A stretch of 64,000 nt of DNA, from NCBI RefSeq assembly GCF_000381065.1, contig NZ_KB905849.1:1-64000 (forward strand), read 5' to 3'. The notes beneath the pieces are model-generated. The model did not search any database and had not been told where the DNA came from. It was given only the letters and a program-made list of their open reading frames with translations. Below, piece by piece: positions 17,700 to 26,691 of this stretch. Position 1 is the first letter of the stretch. Each line of letters starts with the position of its first letter. The DNA comes from Propionispira raffinosivorans DSM 20765 (lineage in GTDB: Bacteria > Bacillota > Negativicutes > Selenomonadales > Selenomonadaceae). The position numbers and the translations under genes were made by a program.

Positions 17700-19043
17700 A
17701 TGTCACAGGCAAATTTAATTTTTCTGACTGTTTTGACAACATCGTTTTTGGGACCTTTTATGGGCAGTTCTATCAATATAGCGATTCCGTCTATTGCGGA
17801 AACTTTCGTCTTCCCACCGGCGATGCTCAGTTGGGTTGTAACCGCATACCTTTTGGGATCTGTTGCCGTTTTGGTTCCATTTGGAAAACTGGCTGACAGC
17901 ATAGGCCGGAAAAAAATTTATCAAAGCGGGCTTATTTGCTTGTTGGTAACGACCTGCTTAGCCGGTTTTTCTGTATCGCTGCCAATGCTGATCGTTTTTC
18001 GGTTATTGCAAGGGCTGTCCTTGGCGATGATTTTCAGTACGAGTATGGCCCTTTTAATTTCGGGGCATACGGCGCAGGATCGTGGTAAAGTGATTGGTTA
18101 TTCAGCGGCAGCAACCTATATGGGCCTATCGTTTGGACCGGTGATTGGTGGCTTGATTACGCAGTATCTAGGCTGGCGGGCTATCTTTTTTTTTACAGCA
18201 GTGGGACTATTGGTGAGCCTCGTGGCAATCGTAAAAGTGAAAATAGAATGGTATGGCGTAAAAGGCGAAAAACTTGATGTTTTTGGCAGCTTTTTGTATT
18301 GCACTTCTAGTATAGCTGTTTTATATGGATTATCAGCCTATGCGGTCAATCCTTGGGCGGTTGGTATTTTGGGGAGTGGGGTCTTACTGTTGGTGCTTTT
18401 TGTGTATGAACAGACGAAAAGCCAACAACCTATTATTGAACTGTATTTGTTTCGCAATACAATTTTTGCTATGTCAAATTTGGCAGCAATGATCCACTAT
18501 AGTTCAACGTTTGCCATTGGTTTTGTTTTGTCACTTTATCTGCAGGTTGTGCGAGGGTTTGATGCTTCAACGGCTGGTTTGATTTTGTTAATCCAACCAC
18601 TTTTGATGGCAATTTTTTCACCCTGGGCGGGTGCTTTGTCAGATAGAATTCAGCCGCGTTTCGTAGCCTCGGCGGGGATGTTTCTGACAATGATGGGTTT
18701 GTTCTTTTTTACTTTTTTGACGCAGCAAACACCGATCTGGCTGCTTGGTCTAAATTTGATTCTCATAGGTATTGGTTTTGCATTCTTTTCTTCACCGAAT
18801 AGCAATGCAGTCATGGGGGCTGTGGATCCACCGATTTATGGGGTGGCATCTTCGATTTTATCGGTGATGCGTCTGAGTGGACAGGCGCTCAGTATGGCGG
18901 TGGTGACGGTTATATTGTCACTCTATCCGCAGACGATGGGGGTTTCTGCGACAGTGATGCTGCACAGTTTTACCGTGATTTTTGCCGTTCAGGCTTTTTG
19001 TTGTGCGTGTGGTGTCTTTGTCTCCTTAGCGCGAGGAACATAA
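17700..19043 (+). CDS. MFS transporter, drug:H+ antiporter type
   Basis: 447 aa, ATG 17700 behind CAGGGGGTAAAAG. Twelve to fourteen membrane segments; motif A GKLADSIGRKKIY between helices 2 and 3, and the antiporter-type motif around GLSFGPVIGGLITQYLGWR near residues 140-160. Resembles EmrB/QacA-like DHA2 exporters but is shorter than most. Substrate unknown. Confidence 0.85.
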   Translation: MSQANLIFLTVLTTSFLGPFMGSSINIAIPSIAETFVFPPAMLSWVVTAYLLGSVAVLVPFGKLADSIGRKKIYQSGLICLLVTTCLAGFSVSLPMLIVFRLLQGLSLAMIFSTSMALLISGHTAQDRGKVIGYSAAATYMGLSFGPVIGGLITQYLGWRAIFFFTAVGLLVSLVAIVKVKIEWYGVKGEKLDVFGSFLYCTSSIAVLYGLSAYAVNPWAVGILGSGVLLLVLFVYEQTKSQQPIIELYLFRNTIFAMSNLAAMIHYSSTFAIGFVLSLYLQVVRGFDASTAGLILLIQPLLMAIFSPWAGALSDRIQPRFVASAGMFLTMMGLFFFTFLTQQTPIWLLGLNLILIGIGFAFFSSPNSNAVMGAVDPPIYGVASSILSVMRLSGQALSMAVVTVILSLYPQTMGVSATVMLHSFTVIFAVQAFCCACGVFVSLARGT

Positions 19044-19061
19044 AAGTCTTTGTGAATTATC

Positions 19062-19090
19062 TTGCATCATGCGGCAATAAATGATATAAT
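19062..19090 (+). promoter_or_regulatory. Promoter of rpsF-ssb-rpsR
   Basis: TTGCAT (19062-19067), 17-nt spacer, TATAAT (19085-19090). Confidence 0.75.
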
Positions 19091-19096
19091 CATTTA

Positions 19097-19187
19097 GTCA
19101 TAAGACAGTTAGGTTTCAAAATACAATTTTGGGCCTTCCCTGCTCCTGAAATATAGGAGCCATTAGTCCAGAGAGGGAGGTGATTTC
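19097..19187 (+). promoter_or_regulatory. Structured rpsF leader
   Basis: Contains CAAAAT ACA ATTTTG (about 19118-19132) and a CCCT-GCTCC / GGAGC...AGGG two-part stem (about 19139-19177). The position is that of the S6:S18-binding autoregulatory leader known in Firmicutes; I did not verify the conserved CCG bulge. Confidence 0.4.
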
Positions 19188-19472
19188 GTGAGAAAGTACG
19201 AAGTCATATTCATTGTTAAACCAATTGAAGAAGAAGCAACAAACGCTGTAATTGAAAAATTCGCTAATTTGATTGCTGCCAATGGTGGTACGGTTGACAA
19301 AGAAGATCGTTGGGGCAAAAAACATCTTGCATATGAAATTAAAGACCATGCAGATGGTTTCTATTGCTTATTCTACGCTACATGTGATCCAGCATGCGTT
19401 GCTGAAATTGATCGTGTAATGAAGATTACTGACGAGATTTTAAAACATATGATCATTAAAGAAGAAGAATAA
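19188..19472 (+). CDS. rpsF: 30S ribosomal protein S6
   Basis: 94 aa, GTG 19188 behind GGGAGGTGA. MRKYEVIFIVKP, the WGKKHLAYEIKDHADGFY central part and the acidic tail are diagnostic. Partner of S18 on the ribosomal platform; first gene of rpsF-ssb-rpsR. Confidence 0.97.
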   Translation: MRKYEVIFIVKPIEEEATNAVIEKFANLIAANGGTVDKEDRWGKKHLAYEIKDHADGFYCLFYATCDPACVAEIDRVMKITDEILKHMIIKEEE

Positions 19473-19497
19473 TAATAAAGCCAGGGAGGAACTTACC

Positions 19498-19914
19498 ATG
19501 AATAAGGTAATTATAGTTGGTCGGCTTACACGTGACCCTGAAGTGCGTTATACGCAAAGTGGGAAAGCGGTTGCTTCGTTTACTGTTGCAGTGAATCGCC
19601 GCTTCAGTAGAAGCGATCAGCAAAATACAGCTGATTTCATTCCTGTTGTTGCATGGGAAAAACTGGCCGAAATTTGTGGAAATAATTTGATTAAAGGAAG
19701 TCAGGTCTTAGTAGAAGGTCGGCTGCAGGTTCGAAACTATGATGCACAGGACGGATCGAAGCGTTATGTGACAGAAATAGTAGCCCAAGAGATTGAATTC
19801 ATGGGTGGCAAACCTACTAGAGGACCGGAAGATCAGGCTGGTGCAGCACCTGCAACGGGCGGTGCAGATTCCTTTGGATCACAAGTCTTCCCTGACGAAG
19901 AAATACCATTTTAA
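19498..19914 (+). CDS. ssb: Single-stranded DNA-binding protein
   Basis: 138 aa, ATG 19498 behind AGGGAGGA. OB fold [31 protein letters not shown], a glycine/alanine-rich linker, and the acidic C-terminal tip (DEEIPF) that recruits replication proteins. Standard position between rpsF and rpsR. Confidence 0.97.
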   Translation: MNKVIIVGRLTRDPEVRYTQSGKAVASFTVAVNRRFSRSDQQNTADFIPVVAWEKLAEICGNNLIKGSQVLVEGRLQVRNYDAQDGSKRYVTEIVAQEIEFMGGKPTRGPEDQAGAAPATGGADSFGSQVFPDEEIPF

Positions 19915-19928
19915 GGGAGGTATGTTCG

Positions 19929-20159
19929 ATGAGACGTGAAAGAGGAAGAAAACCAAAAAGAAAAGTTTGTAGTTTCTGCGTTGATAAAGTAGAATCTATC
20001 GATTATAAAGATGTTGCTAAATTACGCCGTTATGTTACGGAACGTGGGAAGATTTTGCCGCGCCGTATTTCAGGTAACTGTGCAAAACATCAACGTCAAG
20101 TAACTGTAGCAATCAAACGCGCACGTAATATTGCTTTACTGCCGTTCACTGCTGAATAA
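19929..20159 (+). CDS. rpsR: 30S ribosomal protein S18
   Basis: 76 aa, ATG 19929 behind AAGGGAGG. Very basic, with [20 protein letters not shown] and the [21 protein letters not shown]-terminal helix. Ends the operon before a terminator. Confidence 0.97.
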   Translation: MRRERGRKPKRKVCSFCVDKVESIDYKDVAKLRRYVTERGKILPRRISGNCAKHQRQVTVAIKRARNIALLPFTAE

Positions 20160-20163
20160 GATA

Positions 20164-20190
20164 GAAGAGCCTTAGGGCTCTTTTTTTTTA
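20164..20190 (+). terminator. Terminator of rpsF-ssb-rpsR
   Basis: AGAGCC TTAG GGCTCT followed by eight T. Confidence 0.9.
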
Positions 20191-20202
20191 AGAAAAACAT
20201 AA

Positions 20203-20259
20203 ATTTACACAAGTTATGCACAGGAAATCCACAGGATTTTGTGGATAACTTGTGTAAAT
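20203..20259. repeat. 15-bp inverted repeat carrying two DnaA boxes
   Basis: Perfect arms 20203-20217 and 20245-20259 (ATTTACACAAGTTAT). The inner edges hold TTATGCACA (20214-20222) on the plus strand and TTATCCACA on the minus strand (20248-20240), both matching the DnaA-box consensus TTATNCACA. A weaker AAATCCACA is at 20225-20233. Confidence 0.7.
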
Positions 20260-20264
20260 GCAAG

Positions 20265-20302
20265 AAAATGGAGTTATCTCAATCAAGAGATAACTCCATT
20301 TT
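20265..20302 (-). terminator. Terminator of the M20D amidohydrolase gene
   Basis: AAAATGGAGTTATCTC (20265-20280) and GAGATAACTCCATTTT (20287-20302): a perfect 16-bp stem with a TTTT end on either strand. Confidence 0.8.
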
Positions 20303-20305
20303 GTC

Positions 20306-21613
20306 TTAATGAATGGATTCCATAAACTGCAAATAAGCTTCTTTTGTCATTTCTGGTTGATAATCCTGCAGAATTTCTTCGGCTTGTTCGGCTTGATTCG
20401 TTAATAAATCAATTATGGTTGCTACCATAGTGATGGCGGGAAGCAAGTAAGCCATCTCGTCATCGGTTACTGCGAACTCACGTGTATGTACGGTACCTTT
20501 GGTGCCGCCACCAAACCACGGATGAATGACAGGCATAATATGTGACAGATCACCCATATCTGTGCTGCCTGAGCTGTGTCCGAGGTGCTCAATCGAGTCT
20601 TCGCCTAAAAGTTCCAATACATTTTTTTCATAGATGGTCGTTAGTGTCAAATTATTGATCATCGGTAAAAAACCGGGCATATCATTGATTTCAACTTCGG
20701 CACCGATGGCCATTGCACCACCTTTTAAGGCGCGATTGACTTTTTGATTTGCATCCATCATCGCTTTGACTGTTTTGGCTCGTACATAACTTTCCATGCA
20801 GACTTCTGCTGGGACTACATTGACTAAATCACCACCTTTGGTGATGATTGGATGAAATCGGACACAATCTTCATCGCGAAAGGTTTCGCGTTGTGCATTT
20901 ACGGCAGTAAGCGCAATTAAAGCGGCATTTAAGGCATTAATTCCTTCGTGTGGGGCACTGCCAGCATGTGCTTCTTTACCTTTGAAGCGAATCATTTTGC
21001 CGATAAAACCATTGCTTGTGCCACCAACATCGATGCGTCGTTTTTCTTCGCCCTGCATCGAAACATGCATCATCATCGCCATATCGATATCATCAAAATC
21101 GCCGCAGCGAATCAGTTCGGATTTTCCGCCAAAATACTTTAGTTTTCCTTGCTCTTTTAGACGGTTGCGATATTCGATTTCCACGTATTCTTCGGCTGGT
21201 ACGGCAAACGGGATTACATCGCCGTCGAGCGCTTGCATTACACCAGACGTCTTTAAACCGATCGCACATGCCGCTAATATTGCCATTTGTACGTTATGAC
21301 CGCAGGCATGTGCGGCCCCGGTTTCCATATTGGACAGTGGATGGTCATGGCAGATAATCGCATCCATTTCACCTAATATGGCAATTTTTCGTTTACTGGA
21401 TTTTCCTTGCAGTCGCGCTTTGACGCCCGTTATCGCATGACCACGTGTATAAGGAATTTCATATTTTTCGAATAGGTCGGTGATTTTTTGGGAGGTTTTT
21501 ATTTCTTTAAAACCAAGTTCTGGTTCGTTAGCAATTGAGTTTGCTAACGTGATAATTTCTTCTTTGTGGGCATAAATAGCCTCACAGACTTTTTGCTTTA
21601 ATAAATCTTGCAA
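20306..21613 (-). CDS. M20D-family amidohydrolase (aminoacyl or aminobenzoyl-glutamate hydrolase type)
   Basis: 435 aa from TTG 21613-21611, with AAGGAG 8 nt upstream. M20 metal ligands: cysteine/histidine motif AAHACGHNVQMAILAA (about 95-110), VPAEEYVEIE, and GHSSGSTDMGDLSHIMP near the C-terminus. The long insertion and CGHN motif place it with AbgB-like subunits that cleave amide bonds of N-acyl or aminoacyl conjugates. It is divergent from a membrane pair (DUF3100 and partner), so an imported amide or dipeptide is a plausible substrate. Confidence 0.85.
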   Translation of the reverse strand: MQDLLKQKVCEAIYAHKEEIITLANSIANEPELGFKEIKTSQKITDLFEKYEIPYTRGHAITGVKARLQGKSSKRKIAILGEMDAIICHDHPLSNMETGAAHACGHNVQMAILAACAIGLKTSGVMQALDGDVIPFAVPAEEYVEIEYRNRLKEQGKLKYFGGKSELIRCGDFDDIDMAMMMHVSMQGEEKRRIDVGGTSNGFIGKMIRFKGKEAHAGSAPHEGINALNAALIALTAVNAQRETFRDEDCVRFHPIITKGGDLVNVVPAEVCMESYVRAKTVKAMMDANQKVNRALKGGAMAIGAEVEINDMPGFLPMINNLTLTTIYEKNVLELLGEDSIEHLGHSSGSTDMGDLSHIMPVIHPWFGGGTKGTVHTREFAVTDDEMAYLLPAITMVATIIDLLTNQAEQAEEILQDYQPEMTKEAYLQFMESIH

Positions 21614-21704
21614 AATAACAACTCCTTGTTTTTAGTTTAGAGTGTTTGTCTATCGTAAAAGACAGTTGTCCTTTGAGTAAAAACTCATAAAATCGATTTA
21701 TAAA

Positions 21705-21733
21705 TTGACATACATCCTATTATTCAATATAAT
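21705..21733 (+). promoter_or_regulatory. Consensus promoter of the DUF3100 operon
   Basis: TTGACA (21705-21710), 17-nt spacer, TATAAT (21728-21733). Confidence 0.85.
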
Positions 21734-21739
21734 AACAAG

Positions 21740-21829
21740 TATTATCAATTTATGCTAGCTGTATAAATTAATAAAATCGTTTATGTTTGGCAATGGGGCC
21801 TTCGTATACAACATTACGAAGGTTTTTCT
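21740..21829 (+). promoter_or_regulatory. Short leader ending in a terminator-like hairpin
   Basis: After about 60 nt of leader, CCTTCGT (21799-21805) pairs with ACGAAGG (21816-21822), followed by TTTTTCTT. It lies between promoter and start codon, so it should act as an attenuator. No known aptamer recognised. Confidence 0.55.
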
Positions 21830-21867
21830 TATGCTTAAAAAGCATAACAATGAAGGAGAGATTTACT

Positions 21868-22680
21868 TTGGATGTATTAAAAAACTGGAAAATTCATATC
21901 ATAGCACTTATTTTGGCAATTATTTCAGAATTAATTGGAGTCAAAAAAATACCAGTTGGACCAGGCGTTCTGCTATTTTTACCAATGCTCTACGCAATGA
22001 TTTTAGGTGGCATTATTAGTTGGCCAAAGTTGAAAATGATAAAAGCTGGCGAAATGAAACACGCCACATCGGTACTTAGTCTGTTGACTTTGATTTTGGT
22101 CACAAAATTAGGCGTCATTATTGGGCCTTCGCTAAATAAAGTCGCTGAAGCCGGGTTTGCTTTATCAATACAAGAATTGGGACATTTTCTCGGGACGGTT
22201 GTTTTAGGGCTACCAATTGCAATTGCTCTAGGTTTGGGCAGGGAATCAGTCGGCGCAACTTTTTCGATTGATCGTGAACCAAATATTGCAATCATTGCCG
22301 AAAAATATGGTCTTGATTCAGCAGAAGGCCGTGGGGTCATGGCAATTTATATTTGTGGTACTGTTTTTGGTGCAATTTGGATTGGTCTGATTGCTGGCTT
22401 TTTAGCAGCAATGCACATTTTTCATCCTTATGCTTTAGCGATGGGGTCCGGCGTTGGTTCTGGCAGTATGATGGCTGCAGCCACAGGGGCGATTGCTACG
22501 GTATTTCCTGAACAAAAAGAGCAGATCTTAATGTATGCGGGAGCTAGTAATTTACTGACGACCATTGTTGGCATTTATTTTTGTTTGTTTGTTTCATTGC
22601 CGATTACCAATTATTTATATAAACGGCTGAGTCCGATTTTAAGTCCGAATCGTTTGAAAAAAGGTGGTGCAAGTCAATGA
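21868..22680 (+). CDS. DUF3100 family membrane protein, probable transporter subunit
   Basis: 270 aa. TTG 21868 chosen because AAGGAGAG (21853-21860) is 7 nt upstream; the ATG at 21850 overlaps that site. About eight hydrophobic segments, with the loop GRESVGATFSIDREPNIAII between helices and glycine-rich GSGVGSGSMMAAATGA. I recognise it as DUF3100, a family of unknown function. It overlaps the next membrane gene (ATGA) and is divergent from an amidohydrolase. Confidence 0.75.
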   Translation: MDVLKNWKIHIIALILAIISELIGVKKIPVGPGVLLFLPMLYAMILGGIISWPKLKMIKAGEMKHATSVLSLLTLILVTKLGVIIGPSLNKVAEAGFALSIQELGHFLGTVVLGLPIAIALGLGRESVGATFSIDREPNIAIIAEKYGLDSAEGRGVMAIYICGTVFGAIWIGLIAGFLAAMHIFHPYALAMGSGVGSGSMMAAATGAIATVFPEQKEQILMYAGASNLLTTIVGIYFCLFVSLPITNYLYKRLSPILSPNRLKKGGASQ

Positions 22681-23123
22681 ATCAGCGTGAAACAGTATTG
22701 ACTTTTCTTGTTGCGGGCTTGATTGCTGCTATTGTCTGCATGGTTGGCTACGCCGTACCCGTTTGGGATGCTTTAATCGGGTGTGGTATTTTGGTTTTTA
22801 TTACACTTTTGGGGATATGGCTTGCAAAAATAATTCCAGGCAAGCTGCCCATGGTTTTTTGGGTATCAATTCTGGCTATTTTGTCTTCAACGCCAATTTC
22901 ACCTGTTGCTGACTTTGTTAAAGAGTACACTACAAAAGTTGATTTTCTGGCGATTTGTACCGTGGTATTGTCTTATGCCGGCCTGACGATCGGGAAAGAT
23001 ATTGTCATGTTCAAAAAAATGTCATGGCGTATCATTGTGGTCGCTTTGGCCGTTTATACAGGAACATTTATCTGTGCAACTTTTATTGCTGAAATCATGC
23101 TTCATTTAGAAGGTATTATCTGA
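22677..23123 (+). CDS. Small membrane protein, partner of DUF3100
   Basis: 148 aa, ATG 22677 overlapping the DUF3100 stop by 4 bases (translational coupling). Four hydrophobic segments separated by short loops. The middle KIIPGKLPMVFWVSILAILS and the short loop DFVKEYTTKVDF are its most distinctive parts. No named domain recognised; its coupling suggests a two-subunit carrier. Confidence 0.7.
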   Translation: MNQRETVLTFLVAGLIAAIVCMVGYAVPVWDALIGCGILVFITLLGIWLAKIIPGKLPMVFWVSILAILSSTPISPVADFVKEYTTKVDFLAICTVVLSYAGLTIGKDIVMFKKMSWRIIVVALAVYTGTFICATFIAEIMLHLEGII

Positions 23124-23157
23124 TAAAAAACAAGCATTGAATGGTAAAAAATATCAC

Positions 23158-23227
23158 AATAAGACTACGACACATTGGTTGCTCTCGCTTTACAAGCAGC
23201 TTCCGGTGCCGTAGTCTTATTTTTTCT
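23158..23227 (+). terminator. Terminator of the DUF3100 operon
   Basis: AATAAGACTACG (23158-23169) pairs with CGTAGTCTTATT (23210-23221), with further CAC/GTG pairing and an inner TGCT/AGCA hairpin, then a T-run. The remaining 460 bp to the next gene show no intact gene. Confidence 0.8.
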
Positions 23228-23686
23228 GTTTTACGTCCAGTAGACAATCCCGGTCATGATAATTAAGCTGAGCATAATAGCATATGATGCGCTTAGGTTG
23301 ACTGTTTTTTACATAATCATCGTTTTTTTACAGGCAGCCAATATCAATCATTAGAGATACACATAAAGTATTTAGTAAAATATCATTCATAAAAGACTTC
23401 TTTTTTTTATTGAGGTATTGAGTATATGCTGAGAAAAAATAAACGCAATTCTAAGTGAACAACCGGAAATTTCATTTTTTAGCAGTAATTCATTTTTATA
23501 ATGATTCTCCTTTTCAATATTTTTGTGTTTCTGCTCAATCTATGGTATCTTTAATGTATATCAAATAAAATAATAATGTAAAATTACCTGTCGATTCTTT
23601 CAAGTGTGTTCGGCAGAACGATTTGTATTTTATTTCGAATAATGTGGAAAACAGGGTCCGAATAATTTTTAAAAAGAGGTGAACCA

Positions 23687-24646
23687 ATGGTGAATCAAAA
23701 ACTAGCGCCCCTGACAGAAAGTGGAGCTTTATCGGCAATTGCTGTTGTTATGGCATTGATTAGTGTCTATGTACCGGTTTTGGGAACCGTCATGGCAATC
23801 ATTTGGCCGTTGCCGATTATTATATTAAGTGTGCGGCATGGAATTCGCTGGGGCATTATGGCATCAATTGTATCGGGTGTTTTGATTGCTCTATTAATCG
23901 AACCCATGACAGCCATACGCATGGTTGTAGCATTTGCACCGGTTGGATTGATGCTTGGATTTGCTTATCGCAAAAAATATAGTGCAGTAAAAGCATTAAT
24001 TAGTAGTGTCTGCGTTTCTATTATTGCTAAATCAGCTGTACTTTTGATGGTGATGTTCTTAATGAATATCAATCCACTAACGATGCAGGTTGATATGCTG
24101 AAAGAAGCTTTTGAGATGTCTTTGGATATCTATCGTGGTGCTGGAATGAGCGAAACGCAGCTAACGCAAATGGATACGGATTTCACAAAAGGATTGCAGC
24201 TTGTTACAATGCTGTTTCCACTCATTGTTATATTAATGGGCACATTAGATGCTTATGTTAATTTTGCCGTAGCGGGGAAAGTTTTGCGTCGGCTGGGTCA
24301 TAAAGATTTACCGACACTGCCTGTCTTTGAAGAATGGCGCCTGCCTAGAGTGTTGGTTTATTTGTATGGATTTTCCCTTGTGGGTATGTACTGGGGCGGG
24401 ACGCGTGAGCTGACGGTTTTGTATCAGATCTCAATCAATGCAAATATGCTGGCAACTTTTTTAGGGCTTATTCAGGGATTGGCTCTTTTGCAATATGCAG
24501 CGAACCGTTATCAATTGTCAAAACTCATGCGAGGTATTATAATTATTCTTATCCTCACAAATGGAGCGTTTATTCAGATTTTGGGATTCACAGGATTGTT
24601 TGATATACTTTTTGATTATCGGCGCCGTTTTACAATGAAAAAATGA
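23687..24646 (+). CDS. DUF2232 (YybS-like) membrane protein
   Basis: 319 aa, ATG 23687 behind AGAGGTG. About eight membrane helices starting with LTESGALSAIAVVMALISVY. YybS-like proteins resemble S-components of ECF transporters and, as here, commonly precede gdpP-rplI in Firmicutes. Function unknown. Confidence 0.82.
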   Translation: MVNQKLAPLTESGALSAIAVVMALISVYVPVLGTVMAIIWPLPIIILSVRHGIRWGIMASIVSGVLIALLIEPMTAIRMVVAFAPVGLMLGFAYRKKYSAVKALISSVCVSIIAKSAVLLMVMFLMNINPLTMQVDMLKEAFEMSLDIYRGAGMSETQLTQMDTDFTKGLQLVTMLFPLIVILMGTLDAYVNFAVAGKVLRRLGHKDLPTLPVFEEWRLPRVLVYLYGFSLVGMYWGGTRELTVLYQISINANMLATFLGLIQGLALLQYAANRYQLSKLMRGIIIILILTNGAFIQILGFTGLFDILFDYRRRFTMKK

Positions 24647-24678
24647 TAAGAAAAGATAGTGAACTGGGAGGTTTTTCT

Positions 24679-26691
24679 ATGCCTCGGAATATGTCTGCAT
24701 GGCTTGATATTTGTATCCATATGGTTATTATGGGCGGGTTGCTTTTGGTGCTATTGCATTATAATATCTATATTGCGCTGATTGGGCTGCTGATTTGGGT
24801 TACGTTGTTTTTTTATGCAAAAGAACGTTGTCAGGATCGCCAGAGGGCTTTGGATTATTACTATAAAAATATCATTCAAAATATCAATGAATTATCCAAT
24901 TATGCCATTGAACAATTGCCAACGGTTATTTTGATTGTCGATTATGACGCCAGAATTCGTTGGTACAATAAAGAGCTTAGTAAGTGGCTGGGTTTTAAAC
25001 CGGAAATTGGGACCTCTATTAAAGAATTTTGGCCGCGTGCCATTGTAACGCCAATTTGGGGCAAAGATAGTGAATATATTTTTGCTTATAAAGACAAGTT
25101 TTATCGTGCCAAACATCGTCCGGTAGCGACATCGGATGATGTACAGGGCCTTATGGTGTTTTATGTTACGGATGTTAGTGAATTTGAAAAACTCAAGCGT
25201 CGTAGTACGATGGAAAAACCAGTACTCAGCTATATTCAGATTGATAATTATGATGAAGTTTTGCAGGGAATCAGTGAAGCACAGCGAACAACAATTATTG
25301 TAGAAGTTAATCGTTTGCTCGATGAGTGGATTTTGAGCATCGGTGGATTTCTGCGACGTATTTCAGAGGATCTTTATGTAGCTATTATGGAACGCCGTGC
25401 TTTAGATCGTGTGCTCGCGGACAAATTTGATATTCTCGATAAAGTTCGAGCAATTCATGGTGCGAATAAGTTTCCGGTGACATTAAGTATTGGCGTGGCC
25501 GCTGTCAGCGATGATACGACGATTGCTCAGCTTGGTGAACAAGTTACAGCAGGGTTGGATCTGGCTCTTGGTCGTGGTGGTGATCAAGTCGCTGTACAGG
25601 TTGATGGGAAGATGCAGTTTTATGGTGGTAAGGCGAAAGCTGTAGAAAAACACACGCGAGTGAAAGCTCGTGTTGTGGCACATGCCTTACATGAAATCAT
25701 CGACAATTCGGACAGCGTGCTCATAATGGGTCATCACAATGAAGATTTTGATTGTTTAGGGTCGTCGATGGGGATTGCCAAAATGGCTCGCCATATGAAT
25801 AAGGACGTTCATATTATATTAAGTGATATGAATGAAGGCATTGATAAATTTACAGATTTGCTTAAAGATGATGAAAGTTATCAAGACCTCTTTATGAGTA
25901 GTAGTGACGTAGGGACAATTACGGCGCTGAATCCGGTTTTATTTATTGTTGATACGCATATTCCACATCTTGTTGCAGCACCATCACTTCTGGATCGTGT
26001 TTCGCAAGTAATCGTTATCGATCATCATCGACGCTCAGAGCAGTTTATTGAAAGCCCCCTGCTGGTTTATATAGAACCGGCATCTTCTTCAACGAGCGAA
26101 CTCATTACAGAACTTTTGATGTATTTCAGTGAAGACCTTGTTTTGACTCGTATGGATGCGACGGCACTTTATTCAGGAATTGTTGTGGACACCAAAAATT
26201 TTGCAGTGCAGACGGGGGTGCGAACCTTTGATGCAGCTGCCTATTTGCGGCGGTCTGGTGCAGATCCAGTGATGGTGCGACACCTCTTTAGGACTGACTA
26301 TGAAACAAATCTGGCGAAAGCACGGTCTTTGTGTAGTTCAGAATTTGTTAAAGGCGGACTTATCGTGGCTTCTTGCCCAGCCGGAATTTCGAATGCCCAA
26401 GTTATTGCGGCTCAGATTGCGGATTCTTTACTTAGGATTGAAGATGTGAGAATGAGTATGGTTTTATTCCATTTGGAAGATGGTATCGTAGGTATAAGTG
26501 CCAGGTCAACCGGTGAAATCAATGTACAGGTTATCATGGAGGAGTTTGGCGGTGGTGGACATCAAAATGTTGCTGGTGCACAAATTAAACATGCTGATAT
26601 AGAAGAAATAAGACGCAAAGCGATTGAGCTGAGCGTTCAGTATATTGAGGAGAGTGACAAAAGTGAAAGTAATATTACAACAGGACATTAA
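24679..26691 (+). CDS. gdpP: Cyclic-di-AMP phosphodiesterase GdpP
   Basis: 670 aa. Start ATG 24679 (GGGAGG upstream); ATG 24643 overlapping the previous stop is an alternative. Two membrane helices (about 10-45), a PAS-like domain (about 65-165; TVILIVDYDARIRWYNKE), a degenerate GGDEF domain (about 165-310), then DHH (IMGHHNEDFDCLGSSMG, VIDHHRR) and DHHA1 (EFGGGGHQNVAGA). Hydrolyses c-di-AMP, controlling wall and osmotic homeostasis. Third-from-last gene of the DUF2232-gdpP-rplI-lonC unit; overlaps rplI by 29 bp. Confidence 0.95.
   Translation: MPRNMSAWLDICIHMVIMGGLLLVLLHYNIYIALIGLLIWVTLFFYAKERCQDRQRALDYYYKNIIQNINELSNYAIEQLPTVILIVDYDARIRWYNKELSKWLGFKPEIGTSIKEFWPRAIVTPIWGKDSEYIFAYKDKFYRAKHRPVATSDDVQGLMVFYVTDVSEFEKLKRRSTMEKPVLSYIQIDNYDEVLQGISEAQRTTIIVEVNRLLDEWILSIGGFLRRISEDLYVAIMERRALDRVLADKFDILDKVRAIHGANKFPVTLSIGVAAVSDDTTIAQLGEQVTAGLDLALGRGGDQVAVQVDGKMQFYGGKAKAVEKHTRVKARVVAHALHEIIDNSDSVLIMGHHNEDFDCLGSSMGIAKMARHMNKDVHIILSDMNEGIDKFTDLLKDDESYQDLFMSSSDVGTITALNPVLFIVDTHIPHLVAAPSLLDRVSQVIVIDHHRRSEQFIESPLLVYIEPASSSTSELITELLMYFSEDLVLTRMDATALYSGIVVDTKNFAVQTGVRTFDAAAYLRRSGADPVMVRHLFRTDYETNLAKARSLCSSEFVKGGLIVASCPAGISNAQVIAAQIADSLLRIEDVRMSMVLFHLEDGIVGISARSTGEINVQVIMEEFGGGGHQNVAGAQIKHADIEEIRRKAIELSVQYIEESDKSESNITTGH

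Noticed and set aside
23230-23310. Minus-strand hydrophobic frame ending in IIMTGIVYWT in the 460-bp gap before DUF2232
   Set aside because: A stop lies just upstream and no start codon precedes it; possibly the tail of a decayed gene, not a feature I can support.
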